From positions 1 to 46,146 of IMG/VR virus record IMGVR_UViG_3300032342_001227: DNA of 46,146 bases; one strand, 5' to 3'. Position 1 is the first letter of the stretch; each line of letters opens with the position of its first letter. The notes under the pieces were generated by a model. That model was not told the origin of the DNA, searched no databases, and saw only the letters and a list, made by a program, of their open reading frames with translations. Below are positions 1-8,143 of the stretch, piece after piece. The position numbers and the translations under genes are program-made. The stretch comes from a virus.

Positions 1-1
1 T

Positions 2-478
2 TCTAATCAAGGATTAGCAGAAACAAAAAATACTGGATTTAATGAAAGTACATCTAAATGGGCAATGACATTAGATGATGATGATTATTATATAAGAAAT
101 GCAATAGATAATTTAAAAGAATTTATTATTATACATCCCGAAGCAGATATTATTCATCATAAGATTAAAAATTATGACCCCTGGAACAAAGAAACAAAAG
201 AATGGGGAGTAGAAACATTTACATTAGAAGAGATAAAAGAAAATAATAGAATTACGGGTACAAGTTTAATTAAAAAAGATACATGGAATAAATTAAATGG
301 TTTTAAAAATATTCCTTACGAAGATTGGGAATTTTGGATTAGAGCAAAAGAAGCAAATTTTAATTTTTTATTTTTTCCCGAAATATTTTATATGAGAATA
401 TACAGTGGAACTGGATTAGAATGTAGAACAAAGAAACAAATTACAGTTAAAGAATGGAAAGAAAAATATGTTAAATAA
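2..478 (+). CDS. GT2-like glycosyltransferase, 5'-truncated by window edge
   Basis: C-terminal part of a GT-A-fold glycosyltransferase (family 2-like) that transfers a sugar from an activated donor. The frame is open from base 2, and NQGLAETKNTG is encoded before the first ATG at 65, so that ATG is internal. NQGLAETKNTG matches the family's Asn-x-Gly-Leu-Ala helix, and the acidic run TLDDDDYY is the metal-binding DxD. Downstream, TGTSLIKKDTWNKLNGF and YEDWEFWIRAK look like the acceptor region with its E-D-W catalytic-base segment. It overlaps the next gene by 11 bases, so the two are probably translationally coupled. The donor and acceptor sugars cannot be read from the sequence. Confidence 0.82.
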   Translation, partial: SNQGLAETKNTGFNESTSKWAMTLDDDDYYIRNAIDNLKEFIIIHPEADIIHHKIKNYDPWNKETKEWGVETFTLEEIKENNRITGTSLIKKDTWNKLNGFKNIPYEDWEFWIRAKEANFNFLFFPEIFYMRIYSGTGLECRTKKQITVKEWKEKYVK

Positions 479-1700
479 TATTAAATTTATTAAAGAACAA
501 TTAGAAGAGAACAATATTAAATTCTGGATAGATTGTGGAGAATTGTTACATATTTATAGAGATAAAAAATTAGAAAAAGATGATGTTGATTTTGGATTAA
601 TGCTTTCTGAGTACGATAAAGTATTTAATTTAATTAAAATATTAGAACAAAAAAAAGAAATTAGTATTTGGAGAATATGGGATAAAGAAATTAGTATTCA
701 TCGCAATGGAATAAAATTCGATTTTATTTTTTGTACTGAAGATAAAAATCATCTTTATATGTATTCATATAGAAAAAATCCATTTGATAAATCAGGAGAA
801 TGGAATTGGGAATGGCGAGGAATTTATCCAAAAGATGCTTATTTTCCATTATCCAAAATAACTATAGAAGGATTAACATTTAAATGTCCTGGTAATATAG
901 AAAAGAAACTCGAAACTTGTTATGGTACAGATTGGAAAACTCCTAAAAATGTACCCGAATGGACATATGATTTATCTCCTCATAGAGATTTAAGTTATCA
1001 TCCTATTGCAATATGTATGACTACTTTTATTAGAGATGATATGATGATGAAAATAATTCCTTCTTATTTAAAATATCCTCTTAAATTATATTTAATAGAC
1101 CAGGGATATAGAACAGAAAAGAAAGATATATATTATACCGAATTAAAAAAACAAGGACATTGGATAGAATATTCAGATTTTGATATTGGACTAAGCAAAG
1201 CAAGAAATATAATTTTAGATAATATAACAGAACCTTTTGTTTTAATGACAGAAGATGATATGGAACTTACTACCAATCCATATAGTATATTAGGATATTT
1301 TTCTGATTTATCTTTAGGAATGGTTGGAGGGTTAACAATAAGACAACCTGAAGGAATAAAAGAAAAATATGCTTATGAATTAGAAATAAAAGACAAAATA
1401 TTATATTATAAAATTACAGGAAAATATGATATTATAGATAATTTTTTTGTTAGTAGAAGAAAAGTATTTGATGATGTACAATATGATGAAAATTTAAAAT
1501 TAGCTGAACATACTGATTTCTTTTTACAATTAAAAAATTTAAATAAATGGACAGTAACCACAACTGATTTATTAACTGGCAATCATTATGCAATTAGACC
1601 AAAAATTTACCAACAATATAGATTAAGAGCATTAGAATATGCTAAAATTATGAGAAAAAAATGGAATATTACGGAGGGAATTTATGAAAAATCAATCTAA
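468..1700 (+). CDS. LicD-like nucleotidyltransferase fused to GT2-like glycosyltransferase
   Basis: A 410-residue two-domain protein. Residues about 1-165 resemble the LicD/fukutin nucleotidyltransferase fold: WIDCGELLHIYRDKKL followed by the acidic DDVDFGL, then IDFIF-type strands and the closing motif EGLTFKCPGNIEKKLETCYG. LicD enzymes move phosphocholine or related phospho-groups onto glycans. Residues about 175-400 are a GT-A domain: AICMTTFIRDD start, GLSKARNIIL helix, MTEDDME as the DxD, and LKLAEHTDFFLQLK as the catalytic-base segment. The same EH-(D/A)-FF signature recurs in the gene at 4393, so the two GT domains are paralogous. The start overlaps the previous stop. A fusion of a phospho-transfer domain with a glycosyltransferase suggests one protein doing two steps on one glycan; substrates unknown. 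Confidence 0.75.
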   Translation: MLNNIKFIKEQLEENNIKFWIDCGELLHIYRDKKLEKDDVDFGLMLSEYDKVFNLIKILEQKKEISIWRIWDKEISIHRNGIKFDFIFCTEDKNHLYMYSYRKNPFDKSGEWNWEWRGIYPKDAYFPLSKITIEGLTFKCPGNIEKKLETCYGTDWKTPKNVPEWTYDLSPHRDLSYHPIAICMTTFIRDDMMMKIIPSYLKYPLKLYLIDQGYRTEKKDIYYTELKKQGHWIEYSDFDIGLSKARNIILDNITEPFVLMTEDDMELTTNPYSILGYFSDLSLGMVGGLTIRQPEGIKEKYAYELEIKDKILYYKITGKYDIIDNFFVSRRKVFDDVQYDENLKLAEHTDFFLQLKNLNKWTVTTTDLLTGNHYAIRPKIYQQYRLRALEYAKIMRKKWNITEGIYEKSI

Positions 1701-3090
1701 AAAATTAATAATAGAAATATCATCAAATCCTTGTGCAAATAGTGCATATGAAGTTGCAAAATTAATTAATGGTTACTCTAAAACATATTATGCTAGATAT
1801 ATTATGTGCTGGACATATGGTACATGTTACAAGGAAATTCCTTTTAGAGCATTTCCCCATGATTTAAAATGGGGAGATAGCAAAGAAGAATGTATTGGAT
1901 TATTAAAAACAGCCGATATTATTCATATTCACAGTTCTATTCCTGAAGAAATGGTTTCTTATATTAATCCAAATGCAAAAGTAGTATGGACTGTTTATAA
2001 TATTAATAGTTCTTTAAAAGTTGCCAATACTGAAGAAAATCAAAAATATTATAAATTTATAAAAGAACATGCTAATTTAGTAACTGTAGTAGACCAACCA
2101 ATGCAAAAACAAATTTATACTTATTTAGGAGAAACTACTCTTCCTTTAGTAAAATATTTATTTAATGAAACTATAACTAGAAATAATAAAATACCTGTTA
2201 TTATTTTTGCTCCAACTAATACTCATCCATTGCTTTCAGGAAATGCTTCTACAAAAGGTTATGATTTTGTTATAGCAGTTATAGAAAAATTAAAAAAGAA
2301 ACATTTAAAATTTGAATTTGATTTAATAATGGGTGTGCCATATGAAGAAAATCTAGAAAGAAAAAGAAAGGCTGATATTATTATAGACGATGTTGTACAC
2401 GAAACATTTCATAATACTTCATTGGAAGGAGCATTGTTTGAATCTGTAATATTAACTAATTATAGTGATAAAGAATATCCATTTTTTAAAACTTCTTTAG
2501 TAAATTTAGAAGACCATTTAATAAAATTAATTCGCAACCCCAAATTAAGAATGAAAGAACGAGATAAAATAATAAAATGGAAGAAAAAAATATATACTCC
2601 TGAAAAATTATTAGAACGATTTGAAAAAGTATATAATAAAGTATTAACTATTGAATCGTTAAAATTTATTCCAAATGAACAAAAAATAGTTCCATTAATT
2701 ACACCAATAATTTCTACTGTTCAACAATCGTCTTTTAAAGTAGAAGAAATAACTATTAAATCTATAGTTAAAAAACTTAAAAACTCATTGTTATTTTTTA
2801 TACTTATTAAAGATAGTTGTTTGGATGCTACTTTATTTAATATTCCTAAAATTAATACACAAAAACTTTTTATAGCAGTGGATAATATAGAAATTATGGA
2901 AAAAATAAATAATATTCTTTCTGTGGAAGAACTTAAAAAAATAGAAATAGATATTCATAAATTTAATAAATATAAAGTTAGAAATTATTGTGATATAGAA
3001 TGTTATGTTCCCTTACCTGTAGTTACATATTTAGAAGAATATTATAATAAATCTTATGCAGAATTAGAAAAATTAAAGGAGACTTTATAA
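1684..3090 (+). CDS. GT-B (GT4-like) glycosyltransferase with C-terminal extension
   Basis: A 468-residue protein. Residues about 1-320 look like a GT-B glycosyltransferase: an N-terminal half with IIHIHSS (typical 'D-x-x-H-x-H' style strand), and a C-terminal half with the donor-site pattern HNTSLEGALFESVILTNYSD, where a Glu sits before a Pro/Val-Thr strand as in GT4. Residues about 330-468 form a lysine- and isoleucine-rich extension that I do not recognise. A good ribosome binding site (GGAGGG) precedes the ATG, and the gene starts 17 bases inside the previous one. The stop overlaps the next ATG. It probably extends the same glycan as its neighbours. Confidence 0.68.
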   Translation: MKNQSKKLIIEISSNPCANSAYEVAKLINGYSKTYYARYIMCWTYGTCYKEIPFRAFPHDLKWGDSKEECIGLLKTADIIHIHSSIPEEMVSYINPNAKVVWTVYNINSSLKVANTEENQKYYKFIKEHANLVTVVDQPMQKQIYTYLGETTLPLVKYLFNETITRNNKIPVIIFAPTNTHPLLSGNASTKGYDFVIAVIEKLKKKHLKFEFDLIMGVPYEENLERKRKADIIIDDVVHETFHNTSLEGALFESVILTNYSDKEYPFFKTSLVNLEDHLIKLIRNPKLRMKERDKIIKWKKKIYTPEKLLERFEKVYNKVLTIESLKFIPNEQKIVPLITPIISTVQQSSFKVEEITIKSIVKKLKNSLLFFILIKDSCLDATLFNIPKINTQKLFIAVDNIEIMEKINNILSVEELKKIEIDIHKFNKYKVRNYCDIECYVPLPVVTYLEEYYNKSYAELEKLKETL

Positions 3091-3737
3091 TGAAAATATT
3101 GTTCGTAGGTGCTCATTATGATGATATTGAACTTTCTGTTGGAGGAACAATCGCTAAATTTATTCAACAAGGACATGAAGTATATATTATAATTGTTAGC
3201 AAATCTGATTATACTGATTATAATAATAAAATACTTCGTTCATCTGAACAAGCAGTTAATGAAGGATTTACTGCTTTAAAAATATTAGGTATTCCCACTG
3301 CCAATATTATTCCTTTATATTATCCTACAAAAGAAGTACCTTTTAATAAATTTTTAATAGAAGATATTAATAGAGAAATAGATAATATTAAACCCGATTT
3401 AATTATTACTCATCATTATTTTAGTGATTCTCATCAAGACCATATTAATACAGCAAAAGCAGTATTATCTGCTTCAAGGTATCAAAAAAATATTTGGTTT
3501 TTTGAAACTTTGTATCCTGCAAAATTAAGTATAGACCCATTTAAATCTCTTATTTATATAAATATTACCGATACTTTTGATAAAAAATTAGAATCAATTA
3601 AAGCACATACTAGTCAAATAAAAAAATATCCTGAATGGATTAAATATGTTACTGCTTTAAATACAGTAAGAGGAATTGAAAATCAGTGTATGTATGCAGA
3701 AACTTTTTATCCTATAAAAATGGAATATTTGATATGA
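3090..3737 (+). CDS. PIG-L (LmbE-like) zinc-dependent deacetylase
   Basis: A 215-residue deacetylase of the PIG-L/LmbE family, which removes acetyl groups from N-acetylated sugars. Two defining motifs are present: GAHYDDIELSVGG near residues 7-19 (the AHxDD metal and catalytic motif) and HHYFSDSHQDH near 107-117 (the HxxDxHxDH metal site). Length is normal for the family and no key residue is missing. The start codon overlaps the end of the preceding glycosyltransferase and the stop (TGA at 3735) overlaps the next start (ATGA), so these genes form one translation unit. In this context it most likely deacetylates an N-acetylhexosamine made or attached by the neighbouring enzymes. Confidence 0.9.
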   Translation: MKILFVGAHYDDIELSVGGTIAKFIQQGHEVYIIIVSKSDYTDYNNKILRSSEQAVNEGFTALKILGIPTANIIPLYYPTKEVPFNKFLIEDINREIDNIKPDLIITHHYFSDSHQDHINTAKAVLSASRYQKNIWFFETLYPAKLSIDPFKSLIYINITDTFDKKLESIKAHTSQIKKYPEWIKYVTALNTVRGIENQCMYAETFYPIKMEYLI

Positions 3738-4411
3738 AAATTTGTATACACCAACCTGAATTTTGTAGTTATTTAGGATTTTATGATAAAATTTCTAAAG
3801 CAGATGCATTAGTTATTGCTGATTCTTTTCAAGTTAAGAAAAATTATTTTGATAACAGAAATAAAATAAGAACTTCTCAAGATTGGCAATGGATAACGAT
3901 TCCAATAGAACAAGATAATCATAAATCATTTAGAGAAGTAAGAATAATGAATGAACATAATTGGCGAACAAAAATGTTAAATGCTATTAGACAAAATTAT
4001 TCCAAAGCACCTTATTTTAATGAATATTATCCAAGAATAGAAGAAATAATTTGCCAAAAATATAATTTTCTTTTTGATTATAATTATGATTTTATATGTC
4101 AAATAATGTCATGGTTAAATATAGGAACACCGCATATTGCATTTACATCAAGTTTAAATTTACAATCTGATAATGGGTCTGATAAATGTTTAGAAATTTG
4201 TCAAAAATTAATGGCAACCTCTTATCTTTCAGGAAAAAGCGGAGAAGATTATTTAAATGTGGATAAATTTAATAAATTAGGAATTCAAGTAGAATTCCAT
4301 GAATTTGAACATCCTGTTTATGAACAGGTATATTATCCTTTTATTCCAGGTATGTCAATACTTGATTATCTTATGAATTGCGGAGGAATATTGTGGACAA
4401 AATCGGTATAA
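3734..4411 (+). CDS. WbqC-like family protein
   Basis: A 225-residue protein of the WbqC-like family, found in O-antigen and other surface-polysaccharide loci. The N terminus MKICIHQPEFCSYLGFYDK and the nearby NRNKIR and WITIPI are the family's signature segments. I place the start at the ATG overlapping the previous stop (ATGA); the frame is open 16 codons upstream, but the conserved family N terminus begins exactly here. The family's biochemical role is poorly defined; it is usually assigned to amino-sugar or acylated-sugar biosynthesis. Its presence next to PIG-L and glycosyltransferases supports a glycan role in this phage. Confidence 0.82.
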   Translation: MKICIHQPEFCSYLGFYDKISKADALVIADSFQVKKNYFDNRNKIRTSQDWQWITIPIEQDNHKSFREVRIMNEHNWRTKMLNAIRQNYSKAPYFNEYYPRIEEIICQKYNFLFDYNYDFICQIMSWLNIGTPHIAFTSSLNLQSDNGSDKCLEICQKLMATSYLSGKSGEDYLNVDKFNKLGIQVEFHEFEHPVYEQVYYPFIPGMSILDYLMNCGGILWTKSV

Positions 4412-5184
4412 TAGTTACTACTTTTTTAAGAGATGACTTATTATACAAAACTATACAGACTATAATTAATAACTTACCAGATAATTGTATAATTTTAATA
4501 GGAGACCAAAATCCTACGGAAGCAAAACTACACACATTTTCACAAGAGAAAGTTTATTATTATGGATTACCATTTGATTATGGTTTATCCGCAAGCAGAA
4601 ATTTTCTTGTGCAAGAAGCACAAAAATTAAAATGTAATTATATATTGTTATCCGCAGATTCTATCGAATTTACTAAAAAATATGATTTTGAATCTATTAT
4701 ATCTTTCTTAGAATCAAATAAAGACTATGGGCTTATAGGATTAAGCGATGATTCTATTCCCTGGAATGTAAATATGGAATTAATACCTAAAAAACATTGG
4801 CAATTAGATATTTCTCATACAGAAAAAATAATATATAATAATATTGAATTTCTTCCTTGTGATATGTGCGGAAATTTCTTTTTAGCTAAAATAGAATGTT
4901 TATTAGAAAATAAATGGAATAATGATTTAAAATTAGCGGAACACGAAGCATTTTTTTGGGAACTCAAAAAATTAAATAAATGGAAAGTATTTTATACTGA
5001 TTATATTGTTTCCAAACATATTATTGCTCATAATGAATCACAATATAATTCTTATAGACAAAGAATTTATACAGAATTTAGAAAAAAATTACAAGAAATT
5101 TATAATATAACTGGTTGGGTTACTTATACTCCAGACCTAATTAAAGTATTTAACAACTACAAAAGGACACACAAATGCAGATAG
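4393..5184 (+). CDS. GT2-like glycosyltransferase
   Basis: A 263-residue GT-A glycosyltransferase. The chosen start is GTG at 4393, because GGAGG at 4382-4386 lies six bases before it; the in-frame TTG at 4378 lies upstream of that site. Motifs: KIGIIVTTFLRDD at the start, GLSASRNFL helix, LLSADSIEF in the position of the DxD (here weakened to A-D-S), and DLKLAEHEAFFWELK as the catalytic-base segment. It is paralogous to the C-terminal half of the protein at 468-1700. The first codons overlap the WbqC-like gene. The degenerate DxD may mean altered metal dependence. Confidence 0.76.
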   Translation: MDKIGIIVTTFLRDDLLYKTIQTIINNLPDNCIILIGDQNPTEAKLHTFSQEKVYYYGLPFDYGLSASRNFLVQEAQKLKCNYILLSADSIEFTKKYDFESIISFLESNKDYGLIGLSDDSIPWNVNMELIPKKHWQLDISHTEKIIYNNIEFLPCDMCGNFFLAKIECLLENKWNNDLKLAEHEAFFWELKKLNKWKVFYTDYIVSKHIIAHNESQYNSYRQRIYTEFRKKLQEIYNITGWVTYTPDLIKVFNNYKRTHKCR

Positions 5185-5324
5185 GTGAAAAAGTATTGAT
5201 TCGAGAACAAGGCGAAATAAAAGAAGTAACAGTTATAGAAATATTAAAAGAAGATTTAATTCTTCGTGGAGAAAGTAGTGAAGAATTTAACCGAAAATTT
5301 TGGGAGATTAATAAATTAAAATGA
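5175..5324 (+). CDS. Small acidic protein, 49 residues, unknown
   Basis: A 49-residue ORF beginning MQIGEKVLIREQGEIKE, with an AAAAGGA site seven bases upstream. It starts ten bases inside the previous gene and its stop overlaps the next start (ATGA), the packing seen between all real genes here. The alternation of charged and beta-branched residues and the phrase IGEKVLI resemble small SH3-like beta-barrel proteins, but it is too short to assign. No function is proposed. Confidence 0.6.
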   Translation: MQIGEKVLIREQGEIKEVTVIEILKEDLILRGESSEEFNRKFWEINKLK

Positions 5325-5995
5325 AAAACAAACCATTGCCTAATTATAGGAAAAAAGTTTATTCTCTTCGTTGGAGTCCAGAAATTGAAGTAGAATTTCC
5401 TGAAAAAATAGATATTAATACACTCCATGAACGATATGATAAATTTTTAGGAGGTTGGCAAGTAACTACAGATGGAAGTTTAGATAATGGTCTTGAATTC
5501 AAACCTAAAAAATCGCATAAATTATATTATAATTCTGAAACTTTTGAAGAAATAAGAGAAATATTTCATTTAATTAAAGGACATAAAGGTAAAGTAACTA
5601 AAAAATGTGGTTTGCATATTCATATAGATGCAAAAATTTTTACAGATGAACAAATAGTAATGATTGTAAAAGAATTTATTCATAAACAAAGATTTATAAT
5701 TAAACGATTTAAAGTACAAAAAAGTAGACTTGAAGATATGTGTAAATTATTACCGCGTAATGGATTATCTAAAGTAACTCCGCAAATTATTCATAAAGTT
5801 AGAACGAAAGATGAATGGACATTGCCAGATTATCCTTATTTCCAAGATAAACACCATGCTTTAAATATTCTTAATCTTAAAGATTATGGAACATTAGAAT
5901 TTCGATTATTTGAAGCTAGTTCAAAAGTAAAAGAAATAAAAGAAATCGTAAAATGGTTATTTGAATTTTTAATTAATTCTTTGGAAAGAGAATGA
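5321..5995 (+). CDS. Putative amidoligase (ATP-grasp/GCS-like, Amidoligase_2 type)
   Basis: A 224-residue protein matching the phage/bacterial putative amidoligase family, predicted COOH-NH2 ligases of the glutamine-synthetase/GCS fold. The order of motifs is typical: SPEIEVEF (family 'G-x-E-x-E-F'), WQVTTDGSL, GLEFKP, CGLHIHIDA (the metal-binding Cys-Gly-x-His-x-His), and near the end YGTLEFRLFEAS. Such enzymes are thought to link an amine to a carboxylate, for example on peptides, cell-wall or glycan-linked amino acids. It is coupled to both neighbours by ATGA overlaps. Sitting directly behind the glycan genes, it might add an amino acid to a sugar acid or a protein; that is inference. Confidence 0.8.
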   Translation: MKNKPLPNYRKKVYSLRWSPEIEVEFPEKIDINTLHERYDKFLGGWQVTTDGSLDNGLEFKPKKSHKLYYNSETFEEIREIFHLIKGHKGKVTKKCGLHIHIDAKIFTDEQIVMIVKEFIHKQRFIIKRFKVQKSRLEDMCKLLPRNGLSKVTPQIIHKVRTKDEWTLPDYPYFQDKHHALNILNLKDYGTLEFRLFEASSKVKEIKEIVKWLFEFLINSLERE

Positions 5996-6033
5996 CAAAA
6001 GTAGTTAATTTTAAAAATGAAAAATATGAATAA
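5992..6033 (+). pseudogene. 13-codon remnant resembling the start of a DUF4326-type phage gene
   Basis: Immediately at the amidoligase stop, an ATGA overlap opens a frame reading MTKVVNFKNEKYE and then stop. That string resembles the beginning of DUF4326-type phage proteins, which commonly start with Val-Val-Asn, a few charged residues and Tyr before a Tyr-Ile-Gly-Arg core, here absent. The ATGA coupling suggests a formerly translated gene whose body was deleted. The next gene starts inside it at 6017. The match rests on memory of the family and only 13 residues. Confidence 0.35.
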
Positions 6034-6871
6034 TTGCAATCAATTAATAATTTTAGGTGGTGGTTATAGTATAAAAAAAGGAATTTCTCTTGGTTTATGG
6101 GAGAAAATAAAAGATAAATTTACAATAGGTTTAAATTTTACAGGAATAGATTTTCCAACTACTTTTCTTTGTTTCGTTGACCCAATGAGATTTTATGTAA
6201 AACATAATTCTTTATTAAAAGAACTTCCTTTAATAATAGGAAGATATAGTACAGATATTATTCGTATAAAACATCCAAATACTATTCTTTTAAAAGAATC
6301 AGAAAGATATACTAGAAATTTAGAAACAGGAGTATATAATGCTTTTTTATGTGGTCTATCAGGATTAACATTAGGTATTTATTTATTAAATATAGGAGAA
6401 ATATTTTTATTAGGATATGATGGAGGCAGTCTACCTCCAGAACCAGGAGTTAAAACATTAACAATAAATTTTAATGATAAATTAATGACTGTACCTGTAG
6501 AAGAAATATGTCCTAATTCAAGTTTATTGACAGATTCACATCATAAAAAAAATATAATTTATCTAAAAGGAAAATCATATAGAGTATTAAGTCATTATTA
6601 TCAGGATAAAATAGAACATGTTGGAGTAGGAAGAATAAAATTTTATCACGCTAGTGATAATGTCAATAAATTATTTCAAGTATATAAAAACGAACATTCT
6701 TGTAAAATATATAATATAGGATTGCAATCTAATATAACTACATTTGAAAAAATTGATTATACTACGTTTTTCTCTAAATTGAATAATGTAGTATATAATC
6801 AAGATGAATTAAGGCAAGAAATAAGAACAAAATTAAATAGTTTACCAAAAACAATAAATATAAATTTATAA
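6017..6871 (+). CDS. MptE-like/DUF115-type protein
   Basis: A 284-residue protein with LIILGGGYSIKKG at the start, ITIGLNF and LCFVDPMRFYV in the middle, and GLSGLTLGIYLL followed by IFLLGYDGG. This arrangement (nucleotide-binding-like glycine loop, then a Leu-rich helix leading to L-L-G-Y-D) is that of the MptE-like/DUF115 proteins, related to glycosyl- or pyrophospho-transferases and common in flagellin- and surface-glycosylation loci. The C-terminal 90 residues (SHYYQDKIEHVGVGRIKF onward) include IYNIGLQSNITTFEKIDY, typical of phage members that end in a sugar-transfer-like pocket. No strong ribosome binding site is visible; another ATG lies three codons downstream. Confidence 0.62.
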   Translation: MKNMNNCNQLIILGGGYSIKKGISLGLWEKIKDKFTIGLNFTGIDFPTTFLCFVDPMRFYVKHNSLLKELPLIIGRYSTDIIRIKHPNTILLKESERYTRNLETGVYNAFLCGLSGLTLGIYLLNIGEIFLLGYDGGSLPPEPGVKTLTINFNDKLMTVPVEEICPNSSLLTDSHHKKNIIYLKGKSYRVLSHYYQDKIEHVGVGRIKFYHASDNVNKLFQVYKNEHSCKIYNIGLQSNITTFEKIDYTTFFSKLNNVVYNQDELRQEIRTKLNSLPKTININL

Positions 6872-6881
6872 AGGAGGAAGA

Positions 6882-7274
6882 ATGAAAAGTAAAAAACAGT
6901 TAATGAAATTTAAACAAATAAAAAATAGGGTAAAATCATTACGTAAAATTCCACTTAAATTTTTTGAATCCTTAGAAGGATTATATCCTATTCAAAGAAA
7001 ATATTTAGAAGAATATTCTCGAAGAATCAAAATAGGAAAAGGCAATTCTGCCTTATTAGAAAAAATAGGAATTATATTACTAAAACCTTCTATTTCTAAT
7101 CCTATTGATTCTTATGATTATTCTATTAATTATAATAAATATAAAAAAACACAAAAAGTTACTCCAAAGGAGACAATCAATGAACCAAAAAAAGAATCTT
7201 TGTTTCAAAGGATTAGTAGGTATATTAATTTCATTGGTATGCGGATTATTGGGTGCTTTAAGTGGAGCAGATAG
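6882..7274 (+). CDS. Basic hypothetical protein, 130 residues
   Basis: A lysine- and arginine-rich protein preceded by a textbook AAAGGAGG site. No family is recognised. The last 31 codons overlap the next gene in another frame, an unusually long overlap for this phage, so the C-terminal segment may be a recent extension after loss of an earlier stop. The KKQLMKFKQIKNRVKSLRK region would favour binding to nucleic acid or membrane surfaces, but no specific claim can be made. Confidence 0.55.
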   Translation: MKSKKQLMKFKQIKNRVKSLRKIPLKFFESLEGLYPIQRKYLEEYSRRIKIGKGNSALLEKIGIILLKPSISNPIDSYDYSINYNKYKKTQKVTPKETINEPKKESLFQRISRYINFIGMRIIGCFKWSR

Positions 7275-7722
7275 GTCTTCTAAAATATTTAGAAGATTTT
7301 TAATGCCAATAAGTATTACTGGATTTGCTTTTTGGATAACAGAAAGTATATTTACTTTAACTATTATGAGTATGTCTGTTATTCTTGGATTAGGTTATGG
7401 TATACCAGATGCGACAGACCCAAAACCATCTACAATAGGATTATTCTTTTTTAAATTATATAATGGCAATATTTGGTTGGCAAACATAAGTACTAGAATA
7501 TTAATAGGAAAATTATTAGCTTTATCTTTAATATCAATACCTATTATTAAACATAATTGGATAACTTATGGTTTGTGTTCTTTTGGAATAATATTAAGTT
7601 ATGCTATTATTAGTTGGAGAGATTTAGGTACTTATTATTTATTTGGCAGACAATTATCATGGACTGAAACAATTATATATTTATTATTAACTTTGTTTTC
7701 AATAATAATAATATTAAAATGA
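7180..7722 (+). CDS. Multi-pass membrane protein
   Basis: A 180-residue protein with four or five hydrophobic segments: LVGILISLVCGLLGAL near the start, ISITGFAFWI, LTIMSMSVILGLGYGI, ALSLISIPII and the C-terminal IIYLLLTLFSIIIILK. I start it at ATG 7180, with AAAGGAGA seven bases upstream; the frame is open upstream but the added residues are not needed. GADRSSKIFRRFLMPI and GYGIPDATDP are loop motifs I associate with phage-encoded membrane proteins of unknown role. It could act in host-envelope modification or superinfection exclusion. The stop overlaps the next start (ATGA). Confidence 0.65.
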   Translation: MNQKKNLCFKGLVGILISLVCGLLGALSGADRSSKIFRRFLMPISITGFAFWITESIFTLTIMSMSVILGLGYGIPDATDPKPSTIGLFFFKLYNGNIWLANISTRILIGKLLALSLISIPIIKHNWITYGLCSFGIILSYAIISWRDLGTYYLFGRQLSWTETIIYLLLTLFSIIIILK

Positions 7723-7913
7723 GTCATAGACAAGTAAAAAAAATAAAAAGAACACAAAAAAAGTTTAAATATTTAATTGTTCCTAAAGAAAGAGGAAAAA
7801 TAAAAGATATAGTAGATTGTATTGTTTCAGCAATAAAAGATGAATATCTTACTTCAGAAGATTTTAAAAAAATAAGCAAACTTGTGGAAGAGAGTATTAA
7901 AAATGAAAAATAA
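7719..7913 (+). CDS. Small basic hypothetical protein, 64 residues
   Basis: A 64-residue protein, Lys/Arg-rich in the first half (MSHRQVKKIKRTQKKFKY) and more acidic and helical in the second half. It is coupled to the membrane-protein gene by ATGA and overlaps the following start by 11 bases. No family is recognised. The charge split suggests a small nucleic-acid-binding or regulatory protein, but nothing specific supports this. Confidence 0.55.
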   Translation: MSHRQVKKIKRTQKKFKYLIVPKERGKIKDIVDCIVSAIKDEYLTSEDFKKISKLVEESIKNEK

Positions 7914-8139
7914 AAAACTCTTAACTCCTATAAAAGCAATTAAAAAATTCTGCACATTATGTGCAGGAAATCAAAAATTAGTGAGATTATGTAATTCTCC
8001 CGATTGTTTACTTTATCCTTATAGATTAGGGCATAATGTCAATCGAAAAGGGATTGGAGGTAATCCAAATATCAAAAATCTTAAACATTCTAACAACTCA
8101 AGTTGTAAAAATCAGTCTACAATCGAAGATAAAGGATAA
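7903..8139 (+). CDS. Small zinc-binding phage protein
   Basis: A 78-residue protein with four cysteines in the pattern FCTLCAGN then RLCNSPDC, followed by LLYPYRLG. This CxxC...CxxxxC-LxPYRxG arrangement is a known small phage zinc-finger family of unknown function. The start chosen is the ATG at 7903, where family members usually begin with a basic Pro-Ile-Lys-Ala-Ile stretch (here TPIKAIKKFC); seven upstream codons are open but start with a rare codon. The last 35 residues are asparagine- and lysine-rich and unconserved in appearance. Confidence 0.7.
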   Translation: MKNKKLLTPIKAIKKFCTLCAGNQKLVRLCNSPDCLLYPYRLGHNVNRKGIGGNPNIKNLKHSNNSSCKNQSTIEDKG

Positions 8140-8143
8140 ACCA

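Noticed and set aside
5150-5428. 92-codon minus-strand ORF in the sugar-gene block
   Set aside because: It lies antisense to a coupled gene pair and has shadow-like composition (Phe, Ile, Ser, Cys).
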